From the NCBI GenBank assembly GCA_047495785.1, contig JBLDXI010000017.1:744001-808000 (forward strand): DNA of 64,000 nucleotides, read 5' to 3'. The position numbers and the translations under genes are program-made. Under the pieces are notes generated by a model. That model saw only the letters and a program-made list of their open reading frames with translations, had not been told where the DNA came from and did not search any database. Source of the stretch: Lepidodermella squamata (Eukaryota; Gastrotricha). Below are positions 22,266-34,570 of this stretch, piece by piece (within the stretch, counting starts at the first letter, position 1; every line of letters starts with the position of its first letter).

Positions 22266-24739
22266 AATTGCGCCACAGAAGCACTTGAGAAAAGTAGATA
22301 GCACTTAAAACAAGTACTCACGCGTTGACAAAGCTGCATTTAGCCTTTTCTTATCAATTCACCTGTGAGCTAAGTGTTGCATACCGCATCAAAAGCTATA
22401 CCTCTAAGTTAGGAATAAAGAGCAGCGCGAAAATGGGAAATAATTGCACAATTTTGCGCAACATTCATATCATTTTCGTTATTGGAACTACCGAAGAATG
22501 CGGATGTAAGATTATTTTGATTTTTGTCAGCTGCAAATTATAAAGCAATTAACGAGTCAAATTGGAAATCAATTTCTTTTGGCCCAGTAAAATGTTGCTA
22601 TACTCTGTTATTAGGAATGTCTTAAATCTCTACTATTATATTCATAGGTAACAGCCTGCCAGTTGTTCAAAGCCCTGCTTTCAACACTGAAGACTACAAC
22701 GAATCAGGAGATGAAGACCGCACCGAAACCGCCCGGCGAATGATTGAGTCTCGAGAGCAAAATTTCCTCAGCATCGAAGCTGATTTGCGTAAACGTTACC
22801 CGGAAAAATCAAGCGCTGAAATCTACGAAATGGCCGAGATGGAACTAATTAAAAAAATCCCGAAATCCCGCGCATATTACCGAAGCCAAACCATGCGTCG
22901 CTTAGCCGGTTCTGAGGATGTTATCACGCAGAAAAAATTGAGGCAAACGATATCGCGAGCTCTTCAGAAAGTTAACGACCCAACTGCGGCGAGTTCGAAA
23001 ACTGTCTCACCACCGGACCCGACTAAACAAACCGTTTATTTCGACCCTTGCATTTACACGGTCGTTGAAGACGTTGGTAAATTTTCGTTAACTGTTGTCC
23101 GCGATGGGTTGGATTTGGATAACGAAATCTCAGTGGGTTACTCGACTCAAGACGGTACCGGCAAAGCTGGTATCGACTACAAACGCGTCGAGGGTCGTCT
23201 GAAGTTCTTACCTGGTGAATCGAAGAAATCGATCGAAGTAGAGGTGATTGACGATGAGGTGTTCAATGAAGACACGGTGTTTTATGTTAATTTGACCGAG
23301 CCTACGGTTCTGAGTAAAGGCATGGTTGCGGCTGCTTTACAACAAAATATGGGCGTGGCAACTGCGGTTCCGCTTCAGGTACGACTCGGACCTAATAGCC
23401 GGGCGATTGTGACAAAACTGGACGACGACCATGGCGGAATATTTCACGTAAGAGAAACTATTAAAAAGGTTTAGTGTTTTTTCATTTTTTCCACTTAGTT
23501 TGAGTCCGATTCGATGACAATAGAGGAAAGTGTTGGAGAAGCTTCTATCAAGGTCATTCGAAGCGCTGGTGGTAAAGGAGCTGTCACCGTGCCGCTAAGA
23601 ATCAAACCCGTCACTGCTCTAGCTAACCAGCAATACGTCGATCCCGGCCTTGTTGAAATCAAATTCGACAGCCGGGTAACAGAGGGTGTCTTCAAACTGA
23701 AAGTCATCGACGAGGGGAAGCTGAACAAACACGTATTGCTGCACTTGATCCTGGAAGAACCCAGCTGGTCGCAGCTACAACAGGATGATTTGAAAGATTT
23801 GGCTCGACTGGGCAAACCGCGGCTCAAACCGCCGATCTCTTTAGCAATTACAATAACCGAAAGCTCAAAATTGAAGCAGATAGTCGATGATTTAGCAAAT
23901 ATGGATGTTTATGCTAATTTCGTGGCGACAACAACTTGGCGGGAGCAATTTAAAGCTGCTATTACAGTTTCGGGCGGGGCCGAGAATGGCCATGAAAACG
24001 GAGAAGTAGCCAGTACGGTCAAGCCCAAGTGGTACGACTACGTTCTGCATGTTATCGCTTTCTTCTGGAAAGTCCTCATTGCCTTTGTTCCTCCTTCAGG
24101 TTAGTGTAAAATTATTTCATCATTCAGCCAGTTATGATTATTTCTTTCTTAGCTCTATGGCATGGCTGGCCAGCTGCTTTCTGCTGTTTAATCCTTATGG
24201 GCTTTACAACAGCCGTCATAGCAGACCTTGCTAATCAACTCGGTTGCACGATGGGCCTTCACGAAGACCTAACTGCTATAACCTTCGTATCTCTCGGCAC
24301 CAGCTTACCCGATCTATTCGCCTCGAGAATTGCCGCGAAAAACGAAGAAACTGCCGATGCAGCAATTGGTCATATATCCGGCGCATCGGCCATCAACGTG
24401 TTCTTCGGCATTGGGTTCGCTTGGTCGATCGCTGCCATCAAAAACTGGTCGGATGGCCGTAAACTTGTGATAAAGCCCGGCTCGCTGGGCTTCAGCGTTA
24501 CGCTCTACTTTTCATTCGCCTTTCTTGCAATTATGACGCTTATGCTTCGCCGATTGCCGCCTATCAATGGCGAACTAGGCGGGCCTACCTTCTTCCGATA
24601 TCTCACTTTCGGAGTCTTTATCACATTTTGGGTGATATACGGTGAGTCAGTCGAAATTTCGTTAATATTTTCAAAAGCACTTATATTTTTAGTTGGCCTA
24701 ACTGCATTGGATCAATATTGCGCCATTACGACGTTTTGA
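20618..24739 (+). CDS. ncx: Na+/Ca2+ exchanger NCX-2
   Basis: Seven exons: 20618-21091, 21375-21588, 21641-22132, 22648-23447, 23499-24099, 24153-24641, 24693-24739; 1038 residues. The N-terminal ectodomain is His- and Ser-rich (SHGHHQVGH) and precedes the family motif GKIIPLWQP. Alpha-1 is GSCSPEI (Ser for the usual Ala) with GSGAYNL; alpha-2 is GTSLPDLFASR with GASAIN. The loop holds two Calx-beta domains (DYKRVEGRLKFLPGE, then the hinge KLDDDHGGIFH, then SIKVIRSAGGKG). A 515-nt intron carries an antisense tRNA-Asn gene. The second intron appears to start with GC (AG|GCAAGC), and the last intron separates a tiny 47-nt terminal exon; neither is seen in the other copies. The ATG is the first Met in the open frame. 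Confidence 0.9.
22209..22282 (-). tRNA. trnN-GUU: tRNA-Asn (anticodon GUU)
   Basis: A 74-nt cloverleaf read on the minus strand. The acceptor stem GCTTCTG pairs with CAGGAGC (one G-T pair). The D arm contains tggcgcaattggttagcgc, and the anticodon arm TTCGG-CTGTTAA-CCGAA shows GTT. The T arm is GGTGG-TTCGAGC-CCACC, and the discriminator base is G, as usual for tRNA-Asn. It sits inside an NCX-2 intron, antisense to the exchanger. The A and B boxes are intact, so polymerase III transcription is likely. Confidence 0.96.
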
Positions 24740-24791
24740 AATATCTTTTTAGGACTTTCAGGCCAGTGAAATCCGGTTTAAGACTGCTATT

Positions 24792-24797
24792 AATAAA
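24792..24797 (+). terminator. polyadenylation signal of NCX-2
   Basis: AATAAA 53 bp after the NCX-2 stop codon. Confidence 0.6.
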
Positions 24798-25104
24798 CCA
24801 CGAAATGGTTTGATTTAAATTAAGAGTTTGAATACCGTACGGGATTGTATTGATCCGCTGGGCTGCAAAAAGCTGATACGCTATTGACCTTCAACGAGTA
24901 CAAAGAGATACTGTTAGCCTTTTTGTGGCCAAATGCATAGATAATACGTTTAGAGATTACATTTTTATGACCTTTTTGTTTCGGTAATAATCAATGAACA
25001 TCTCCTATTTACGTCAAGACGCAGGATTTGTCGTGTTCGTTCCCACATTCATAATTAATAGGAAAGAAGGGAAGAACAAAGACATAGGCAACGATTAACG
25101 ATTG

Positions 25105-25338
25105 ATGCATCGCTATGGAGCAGCAAAGGAAAACTTGTTTATGATCGATTTGATACAAGACACCGTCGACGTTTTGTTAGTCCTTTTCGCTGGTGAATCT
25201 TGTACAAAAGAGCATGTTTACTCAAATGATAAGTCCTACTTAAATCGTAATTTTGTAAAATGGCTGAGGTTTCTACATCCGAGGAACCTTGGTCATCAAA
25301 TGATACAACAACTCCAGAGCATGGCCACGCTAGACTGA
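25105..25338 (+). other. upstream ORF overlapping the NCX-3 start
   Basis: An ATG at 25105 opens about 77 codons and ends at 25338, 79 bp inside NCX-3 but in another frame. If it lies in the NCX-3 leader it would strongly reduce initiation at the NCX-3 ATG. Alternatively transcription starts downstream of it. The peptide has no recognised similarity. Confidence 0.35.
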
Positions 25339-28300
25339 TTCTGCTACCAAACTCAAGTCTTCCAGAAGAATTGGTTCAAGATAGCCACGGTTCCGGAATT
25401 TCAGGTAGTGGCAGCCATGACGCCGGACTTGACCACCATGACAGCAATGAAGACCACGGAATCTCTCACAACTTGGAAAACCATACCTCAATTCACTCGT
25501 CTGAGGAACACAGTAGCCATGGTAATAATTCATGCCACGCCTCTGTCCACTGCATACCGGGTACATTGTTACCCCTATGGAACCCTGCGCCTATAAAAGC
25601 TCGACTCGAAGATCGCGTCGCTTGGGCCATCTTCTACATCATATTAATGGTCTACATCTTCATCGGAATGTCCATTGTTTCAGACATCTTTGTCTGCGCA
25701 TTGGAGAAGATCATTTCCCAAAAGCGTCGTGTCAAAGTTTCTGAGTCGAAATCGGGCCAAGTTGTCTACGCAAATGTCCACATTTGGAACCATGTCGTAG
25801 CGCATTTGACTCTCCTTGTTTTAGGCTCCTGCGCGCCTGAAATTTTGCTATCTGTCATTGAAACCATCGCCCATTCGTTCACAGCGGGCGAATTGGGCCC
25901 TGGAACTATTGTTGGAGCGGGGGCCTATAACTTGTTCATAATACAAGCGATATGCATAGCCTCTGTTAGAAATGGGAAGTCTAAGAAGATCCGCGATTTG
26001 CGAATCTATTTCGTAACAGCAGCCTTCGCAATTTTCGCCTATATTTGGCTTTATATCATTTTGGTACCTTCGAGTCGGGGCGTTGTCGAAGTTTGGGAGG
26101 CTGTCCTTACCTTCCTAATGTACCCGCTATTGGTCTTCACAGCTTATGCCATCGACAAACATTTTTTCGGAATTTTTTCGAAAAAGAGGCGATCCTCCGC
26201 GGTAGTTCCCATCATTACGGTCGAGGAGGCCACAAGCAGTAGTGAAAGCTCGACCCCGCTACCAAACAACGCTGCTTCATCCAGCGCTGAACCTCCAGCT
26301 GAGCGAAGTAACGATGTTTTCAGTAAGATTGAGAAACGTTACCTCGAGATTACTGATGAGGTTCGAGCGAAGAATCCTAACTTGCCCACGGCAGAGATAA
26401 CACAAATTGCTGCGGTTCAGTTGCTGAAGGAGCTGCCTAAAGGTCACGGCTACTACAGAATGCAGACAGGTCGTGGCGTGGCTGGTGGTGGGGAAATTAT
26501 CAATATGAAAAGATTGCAAGAAATGCTCGCGGCGCAAGAAGAAGAGCGAAATCGAACGTTAGACCGAAATATGCAAGTCATCAGTTTCGATCCTGACCAA
26601 TACAAAGTGATGGAAAATGTTGGGGTCTTCTACGTTAATGTCTCGAGGCAAGGACGAGATCTTGACAATATTGTATTGGTTGATTATCGAACAAAAGATG
26701 GTAAAAAATCCATTCCATTTGGCTTCAATAATTAGGTACTTTTTCAGGCTCTGGAAAAGCTGGGATTGATTACGACAGCGTTCAAGGAACATTAGTTTTC
26801 AACAAAGGCGAAAAGCTGAAGCAAATACCTATTCACATCATTGACGACGATGAATTTACGAACGACTGCGATTTTCATGTAACCCTATCAAACCCGAAAC
26901 TAATTACAATTGGTCTTGCCGGCAGGGTCAGTTATCTTTAGGGTGTCATACACCTTATATATATATATATATAACCATATTCACAGGACACCAAAGTTTC
27001 ATTGGGCGAAAAAAGCACAGCAACAGTTTTTAAGATGGACGACGACCAAGGCGGACTGTTCCATTTTATGAAAGATTCTGAGAAAATTGACGAAAATGTC
27101 GGGGAAGCTTCATTAACTATTGTTCGATCTTCTGGAGTGAAAGGCCGAGTGGACGTTCCTTATAGGATAATTCCTATCACTGCGTTTCCTTACGTCCACT
27201 ACGAGGAAACTAGTACTTCAAATGTAGTTACGTTTGAAGTCCGTCAAACTGAGTAAGTTTCCTATATTCACGTATCCGTTGTTTAATCTAATTTACTTAG
27301 ACAACATGTCAAGGTCAAGATAACGAACGAAGGGAAGCTGAAAAAGGAGAAGACCTTCAAAATCGAACTAGGTGAACCGATTTGGAGTGCTAATCAACGT
27401 CAGCCCACTTTGATCAACAAAAAGCCCAAATCAAACTCTCGAAGGATGTCAGCTATGAAGTACGAACTCAACGACTTACTGAACGAGTCGCTAAATGGAG
27501 ATGGCGTAGTGGAAACATCGAAATTGGGTCGGCCTAGATTGGGCGAACCCAGTTCAATGACCGTTACGATACGAGAAAGTGAAGAGCTGCGAGCCACGCT
27601 GGAAGAGATCGTAGAAATCAGCGAGAACGTCGGCGGTCTTGTGGGAACAACTTCGTGGTCGGATCAATTTCGAAATGCAATGAAACTATACGGAGATATC
27701 GATCCAGATAGCGGGGAGATGAAAGAACCAAATTGGCGCAACTTTGTTATCCACTTCATTACAATCTTTTGGAAGGTCCTCTTTGCTTCGATACCCCCTG
27801 TTTCAATAGGGTTTGGCTGGTTATCGGCCTTTATGGCCTTGCTATTCATAGCCCTCATGACAGCGATTATTGGCGATCTTGCGTCGCATTTAGGCTGTAC
27901 AATTGGTATGCCGGATGAATTGACGGCAATAACTTTCGTCGCGTTGGGTACCAGCTTACCAGACATGTTCGCCTCTCGTTTAGCTGCGATTCGTGAAGAA
28001 TCCGCAGATGCAGCGATTGGGCACGTTAATGGAGCTGTGGCTGTCAATGTTTTTCTGGGCCTTGGCCTGCCCTGGTCTATAGCTGCGATATATCAGAACA
28101 GCATAGGGAAGCAGCTACATGTCCCACCCGGGAGTTTGACGTTTAGCTTCACTACTTTTTTGTCATTCGGCGCTGCCGGCATCTGTGTTGTGCTATTACG
28201 GCGTCTGAAGCCGGTTCACGGTGAACTCGGCGGCCCTGTAGTTATCCGAACGTTAACCGTAGTGTTTTTTGGTCTTCTATGGCTTGTTTACGTTATTTTA

Positions 28301-28339
28301 TCTGCTTTGGATAATTATTGTATAATCGTGACATTTTGA
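25260..28339 (+). CDS. ncx: Na+/Ca2+ exchanger NCX-3
   Basis: Four exons: 25260-26700, 26748-26926, 26987-27252, 27301-28339; 974 residues. It has the longest His/Asp-rich ectodomain of the set (repeated HSSEEHSSHG-type runs over about 70 residues). Alpha-1 is GSCAPEI with GAGAYNL, so the small residue before Gly is Ala rather than Ser. Alpha-2 is ALGTSLPDMFASR with GAVAVN. The Calx-beta hinge is MDDDQGGLF. Two introns common to other copies are absent here: the one after the alpha-1 helices (VTAAFAIF is contiguous) and the one before the alpha-2 half (PPVSIGFGW is contiguous). Intron loss in this copy is the simplest explanation. An out-of-frame ORF overlaps the start codon. Confidence 0.92.
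26957..26972 (+). repeat. short TA microsatellite in an NCX-3 intron
   Basis: A run of alternating T and A within the intron 26927-26986, upstream of the acceptor. Likely length-variable. Confidence 0.7.
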
Positions 28340-28356
28340 CGTGAGAAATTATAATG

Positions 28357-28362
28357 AATAAA
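28357..28362 (+). terminator. polyadenylation signal of NCX-3
   Basis: AATAAA 18 bp after the NCX-3 stop codon and only 156 bp before the NCX-4 ATG. Confidence 0.6.
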
Positions 28363-28517
28363 ACTGAGCAGATCGAACCTGTGATTTCCGGAAATGTTCT
28401 TTTTCTCAAGACTTCCGGCTGAGCTACGTTCCTTGGCGACATGGAATAACAAACGGAAAACAAATCTTTCTCAGCTATGAACTCGTGCTAATTCTGAAAA
28501 TAAGTCTATATGTTAGA

Positions 28518-31145
28518 ATGAGTAGCCACGAGCTTTCTGCTCAGCTGTTAAATGACGCCGATTTTCTGAATGGATCCGAGACCAATGATTCAAATCATAC
28601 GATACTGCATCAATCTCACTGTGCAAGGGAGCGATGCGTCGAGGGTCTCATAATTCCGATATGGCTACCGGACAATCAACACATCCCAACTGCGGAGAGA
28701 GCAGGACGAATCGTCGTCTATATTCTAGTGCTCGCCTACCTTTTCGTTGGCATGTCCATTGTCGCGGATCATTTTGTCGAAGCCATTGAAGTTATAACAT
28801 CAAAAAAGCGAAAGGTTAAGGTGGTGTCGACCAATGGTGACGTTAAAACAATTCATGTCCCGGTTTGGAACGAACAAGTCGCACATTTCACGCTGTTTGT
28901 TCTCAGCGGCTGTGCCCCTGAAATTATATTATCAGTGGTCGAAACTGTGAAAAACGACTTCGAAACGGAAGAATTAGGTCCTGGTACTATCATCGGATCC
29001 GGCTGCTACAACTTGTTCATCATCACAGGTATCTGCATTGCATCCGTAGGAAAACCAAAAAGAATCGAGGAGTTGCATGTATTCTTCATGACTTGTAAGA
29101 TTTTCATACTCAATCCTCAATAGCTCACTTCAAATGTTAATCTGTTTCAGCTACTTGGATGATTTTCGCCTATCTTTGGCTTTATTTCATCGTCGTAATC
29201 AACTCACACTCAATAATCGAGGTTTGGGAAGCTGTTGTCACACTGGCGTTCTACCCGTTGCTCGTGATATCGGCTTACCTCGTCGACAAGTACGCTCGTA
29301 ACCTTCGAAATTGCTTCAAGCGAGAGAATTCGGTATTACCTCACGTTTCACTAGCAGAACAGTCGCGTGAGGCATTGAATTGGCGCGAAAAACGATTCGC
29401 TGTTCTAATGAAGGAGCTGAGAGGAAAGAACCCTAGCTTGGCCCCTGCTGAAATTCAAGAACTAGCCGAATTGGAGATGTTGAAAGAAATGCCGAAAGGG
29501 CGTAACTACTATCGCATGCAAGCCGCGCGTCAACTCGCCGGCGGGGGAGATTTGATCAATCGCGAAAAGTTACGCGAGAAATTCATCCGTTCTGAGGGTG
29601 CATTTTCCGACCCCGAGTATCAAATGATTACTTTCGAACCGAAAACATATGTGGCTATGGAGGACAGTGGCCAATGCAAACTCACCCTAATTCGAAGAGG
29701 TTTCATCGCAAATTCAGTGAGCATTGACTATTCCACCAAGGACGGGAGTGGGAGAGCGGGGACCGACTACGTTCAGACCGACAAGTCGCTAACGTTCTTG
29801 CCACATGAGAGTCAGAAGACAATCTATATCCAGATTGTTGATGATGATGAGTTCAAAGAAAGCACGCAGTTCTTCGTTACCATCTCAAACCCTGTATTTG
29901 TTAGTGGAAAGGGGAAAGCCCCTGTTCTTGAAGGAGATACTGCCACAATAACGAAGTTGGATGACGACCATGGGGGCAATTTCCATTTTACGACAGAGAA
30001 GCTCGAGGTGGAGGAAAACTGCGGCCAAATCTCCATTCGAGTTGCTAGATCTTCGGGGGCTAAAGGCAGTGTGATCTTACCTTTGAAACTATTGCCAATA
30101 TCAGCTGAGGCTGATATCCATTACGAAGATCCTAAGATAACAGAGTTACTCTTCGATAGCCGGCAGACCGAATACGATATCCCTTTTCGAATCATAGACG
30201 AATGCACTTTGGAGCAAAAATCGGTCGAGCTCGATATCGAGTTGGGCCAACCGAGATGGGCGCCGAAACAAGATGGGAATTTGACTGTCACGAAACTCGG
30301 CCAACCCAAGCTGAAACCTCCCTCGAAGTTGCGCCTCACAATCACAGAAAATAAGAGTCTTAAGCGTATTGTCAGTGAGATTGCTGAAACCGAAGTTGGA
30401 GATTTGGTCGGTTCAACTAGCTGGAAACAGAAGTTTGTCGATGCCGTCACTCTCCAGCAAGAGAAAGGTGAATCTAAAAGGAAAATATGCCTCAAATATT
30501 GCATGCACGGTTTGACTATTTTCTGGAAAATTGTCTGCGTCTTCATCCCTCCAACAGGTATTTTTTCATCTCCCAAAATTAAAGCAGTATTCTCAGATTT
30601 TTATAGCTTATCTCGATGGATGGCCTGCGTTCTTCGTCGCCCTTTGTCTCGTTGGGATACTGACAGCAATAATTGGTGATATCGCGAACGCATTAGGCTG
30701 TACGATAGGTTTAGCGGATGAGCTCACTGCTGTTACCTTTGTATCATTGGGGACCAGCTTACCAGATCTGTTCGCAAGTCGCATCGCTGCGTTGAAAGAG
30801 GACTCAGCCGACGCGGCAATAGGACATGTATCCGGTGCGAACGCGGTCAACGTATTTCTCGGCATTGGGCTAGCTTGGTCGATGGCTTCTATCAAGCAGC
30901 AAAGTGATGGACATGCTCTGCATATCAATGTCGGAAGTTTCCCGTACTGCATCATTCTGTTTTTCAGTTTTGCGACTTGTGCTGTTGTCGTACTTTTCCT
31001 TCGAAGATTGCCACCAATTCGCGGCGAACTTGGTGGGCCTAAAATTCTGAAGTATCTGACTCTAGGCTTCTTCGTATCATTATGGCTGGCTTATATTGTA
31101 TTGGTAGCCTTGGACACGTACTGTATTGCTAGGCCGAATTTATGA
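28518..31145 (+). CDS. ncx: Na+/Ca2+ exchanger NCX-4 (central block)
   Basis: Three exons: 28518-29094, 29151-30557, 30607-31145; 840 residues. The ectodomain is short (about 50 residues) with Asn-linked glycosylation sites and the paired Cys motif CARERC before GLIIPIWLP. Alpha-1 is SGCAPEI (Ser replacing the first Gly) with GSGCYNL. Alpha-2 is SLGTSLPDLFASR with GANAVN, where Ala replaces the Ser of canonical exchangers. One long exon encodes the whole regulatory loop: KGRNYYRMQAARQLAGGGD, Calx-beta 1, hinge KLDDDHGGNF, Calx-beta 2. It starts only 178 bp after NCX-3 ends. A TTTCTCAG acceptor-like site at about 28474 lies just upstream, so trans-splicing or a leader intron is possible. Confidence 0.93.
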
Positions 31146-31418
31146 GCAATTAAATTTTCTTTTGTATTTTGTGATATGATTCATTCGTACTGGCTTTTGG
31201 CATAATAATGTTGTCAACACAGTTTAGTTTGTAAAATTGATTTTACACAGGTCAGACTTACGCGGTGTTCGCAAAGCCCCTAGGGAAATGCATCCACGGA
31301 GACCGTTTATCGCTATTCGCGATTTTATTACAACGATGGAAAAATCGATTTTAAAACCTTGCTGCGATTTCAAAGCTGATAGCTGAAAGCTGTCTAAGGC
31401 TGGTTCGAGAAAGGCTCA

Positions 31419-34103
31419 ATGACAGTCTCTGATATCAGCAATCATCTCAAATTGAATTCAAGTAATTATAGCTTAGAAAATCGCACGAATTCGACGATTC
31501 GGTGCGCCACTGAAAAATGCACGGATGGCAAATTGATTCCACAATGGCTTCCTGATGTCCACTACGCCTCACCAGTGGACCGAACTGGTCGCATCATAGT
31601 CTATATCCTATCACTTTTCTATTTATTCGTCGGCATGTACGTTGCATCTGACCGTTTTGTGGCCGCTATTGAGGTGGTTACCTCACAAAAGCGGCGTGTC
31701 AAAGTCGTCTCGAAAAGTGGCCATGTCGAATACGTTCGAGTTAAAGTCTGGAATGAAACAGTCGCTCATTTAACGCTATTCGTTCTGGGCAGTTGTGCCC
31801 CTGAAATTTTTCTCTCCGTTGTTGAAATTGTCACTAATGACTTTCAAACCGAGGAATTAGGTTTGAAAAATGTCTTTTTCTGGGCATATTGAGGTCATTG
31901 TCCCTCTTTATAACAGGTCCTGGAACGATTGTTGGTTCAGGATGCTACAATCTATTCGTGATAACAGGAATATGCATTGCATCTGTCGGCAAGCCTGCGA
32001 AGAAAATTGGCGAATTGCCGGTGTTTTTCACTACTGGTAAGGATTGAATAGCTTTTCTGTTATCATTCAATTTTACCTATGTTAACAGCTGCTTGGAGCT
32101 TATTCGCTTACCTATGGTTGTACTACATTATCGTTCTCAATTCTTATGCCGTTATTGAAGTTTGGGAGGCTTTGTTGACCCTAATCTACTACCCCGCCAT
32201 GGTAATATCAGCTTACCTTGTCGAGAAGTACGCTCCTTTAGTAAAGGCATGCCTGAAAAAAGGCAGCGCAGTTCAACCTCACAGCGAAGCTCAACAAGCC
32301 ATCGAAGCGATAGACTGGCGAGAGCGGCGCATTGCCGTCATAATGAAGGACTTGAGAGCAAAATACCCGGACAAGTCATCGACAGACATTCAAGAAATGG
32401 CCGAGCTCGAACTGTTGAAGGAGATACCTAAAGACCGAAACTTCTACCGAGTGCAGGCTGCTAGGCAAATGGCTGGTGGAGGTGATATTATAAACCGAGA
32501 GAAGGTTCGCAGCGTATTTGCCCGAAATGAATCTCGAAATATCGAAGTGAAAGACTATGATTCTCATGTAATTTCTTTCGATCCCGTCTCGTACACTGTT
32601 ATGGAAGACTGCGGAAAATGCAAGCTAACGGTCGTCCGCCAGGGCCTAAACCTCGGCAACACAATTACCGTTGACTATTCGACAAAAGAATATACAGGGA
32701 AGCCTGGGGTCGATTACGTCCACATTGCGAAGAAGCTTACATTTCATCCCCACGAAAACAGCAAAAACATCTACGTCGAGATTATCGACGACGAATTTTA
32801 CAATGCTGATACTCAATTCTTTGTGGAGCTTAGTAATCCAGTTCTCATCAGTGGCAACGGCGTTGTGCCTAAATTACGTGATGAAACGGCAACAGTCACG
32901 AAGTTGGAAGATGATCAGGGTGGATTTTTCAGTTTTGAAACCAGCGAGACTACAGTGGAAGAAAATTGCGGCCAGGTCAGCATTAAAATTCTCAGAAGCA
33001 GCGGCGCTAAAGGAACTGTAATTCTGCCGTTCAAATTGGAACCAATCACCGCAAAACCAGACGTTGATTACGATGATCCGGGGCGGAACGAAATCGTATT
33101 CGATCACCATCAAACTGAGTATGAAATGCGAGTCGCAATCATTGATGAATGTAAGGTCGACGTGAAAAATGTCCAATTTGCTATGACTATCGGGAATCCT
33201 GTGTGGGCGACACCCGATCAACACGACGTAGCCAATGTTGACACTCAACATCTCGGTAAACCAGGACTTGGATCACCGTCAAGATGCGTGATAACCATAA
33301 CGCAAAACAAAGGGCTCGAGAAGATTTTGAACGACATAGCTGAAACTGATGTTGGTCAATTGATTGGGACAACTACTTGGACTGAGCAGTTTAAGGAGGC
33401 GATCACAATACCGCGCGATCCTTCGAATCAATCAAAGATGCGCTTGGTACTAGATTTTGCCTTTCACATTCTTACAGTTTTCTGGAAAATACTGTTCGCA
33501 GCCATACCACCAACAGGTAATTCTTGCAATGGCGATTTTGAATCTTATTGACAGTATTTCATAGGTTATTTAGGCGGCTGGGCTGCTTTTTTCACTTCGT
33601 TTGGTTTAATCGGCCTTATGACGGCCGTGATTGGTGATTTGGCTAACGCTATCGGCTGCACCCTCGGGCTTGCTGATGAACTAACTGCTGTTACATTTGT
33701 CTCCCTCGGAGCATCTCTCCCTGACTTATTCGCAAGCCGAATCGCAGCTATTCGCGAGGACTCGGCCGACTCAGCTATAGGCCACGTAAATGGGGCCAAC
33801 GCTGCAAATGTGTTTCTCGGAATCGGATTAGCCTGGTCAATTGCAGCAATCAAGCAAAGCAATGACGGCCATGATCTTCACATAAATGTCGGCAGTTTCC
33901 CGTATTGTGTCGTCCTATTTTTCAGTTTCGCCAGTTTTGCCTTGATGATTTTGTTGCTACGCCGGTTACCACCAGTTCGCGGAGAACTTGGCGGTCCATT
34001 GGTGATCAAATGTGCAACTGTCGGGGTGTTCTGGGCCCTCTACGCTTCTTACGTGGTGCTGGTTGCCCTAGATACTTACTGCATAGTAAGACCGAATTTA
34101 TAA
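31419..34103 (+). CDS. ncx: Na+/Ca2+ exchanger NCX-5 (central block)
   Basis: Four exons: 31419-31860, 31917-32036, 32089-33516, 33565-34103; 842 residues. Alpha-1 is GSCAPEI with GSGCYNL. Alpha-2 is SLGASLPDLFASR, with Ala where the ion-binding Thr is usual, and GANAAN. The Calx-beta hinge is KLEDDQGGFF, the only copy with Glu at the first hinge position. The 120-nt second exon (from GPGTIVGSG to the end of the helix) is exactly matched in NCX-6 and NCX-7. The ectodomain is short and lacks the His-rich run. It uses an AATAAA at 34178-34183. Confidence 0.93.
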
Positions 34104-34177
34104 ATTTCGTGCTAATGGTTACATATATATATGAGAATTTAGACGTGTTTACTTTCAATCGATATTTAATGGTATAT

Positions 34178-34183
34178 AATAAA
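34178..34183 (+). terminator. polyadenylation signal of NCX-5
   Basis: AATAAA 75 bp after the NCX-5 stop codon. The remaining 390 bp to NCX-6 hold no gene I can recognise. Confidence 0.55.
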
Positions 34184-34570
34184 ACATGTCTCGAAATTTG
34201 TCCAAATCTCAAATTTAGGAATGTGGGTCTCACGTTGCTAAGCAATAGCAGCATATAACATAGCAATTACACGTGCCTGTAAATTATCGTTGCCCGGCGA
34301 GGTAATGTATCGATACATCATTGCCATGGCGTGTCGCAGCTCTCGCTCTCGAGCATGAAAAAGGTTTCCCTTCCGATTTAGCCACTCGTGCTGCAGCGCC
34401 GCCCAGGGGAAATGACGTATAACACATGTTGGCTTATAGAGCTGCATAGCGAATTCATTTATTTCTATCAGAAAAAAATCTAGAATTTCAGTCGATATGT
34501 CCAATTAAACCATTTATATATATGCTTTTCATGTTCAAAATTCAACCCATGGCGTGAAACGCTGGTGGCC

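Noticed and set aside
27664-28047. Minus-strand frames opposite the alpha-2 region in many NCX copies (also 30608-30955, 33566-33862, 36720-37019, 40096-40377, 45010-45327, 48288-48797)
   Set aside because: They recur at the same place in each paralogue because the sense protein is conserved; the antisense peptides are mirror images of alpha-2, not genes.
28366-28448. Second tRNA gene
   Set aside because: A and B boxes are present but the acceptor and T stems fail to pair, so I do not call a functional tRNA.
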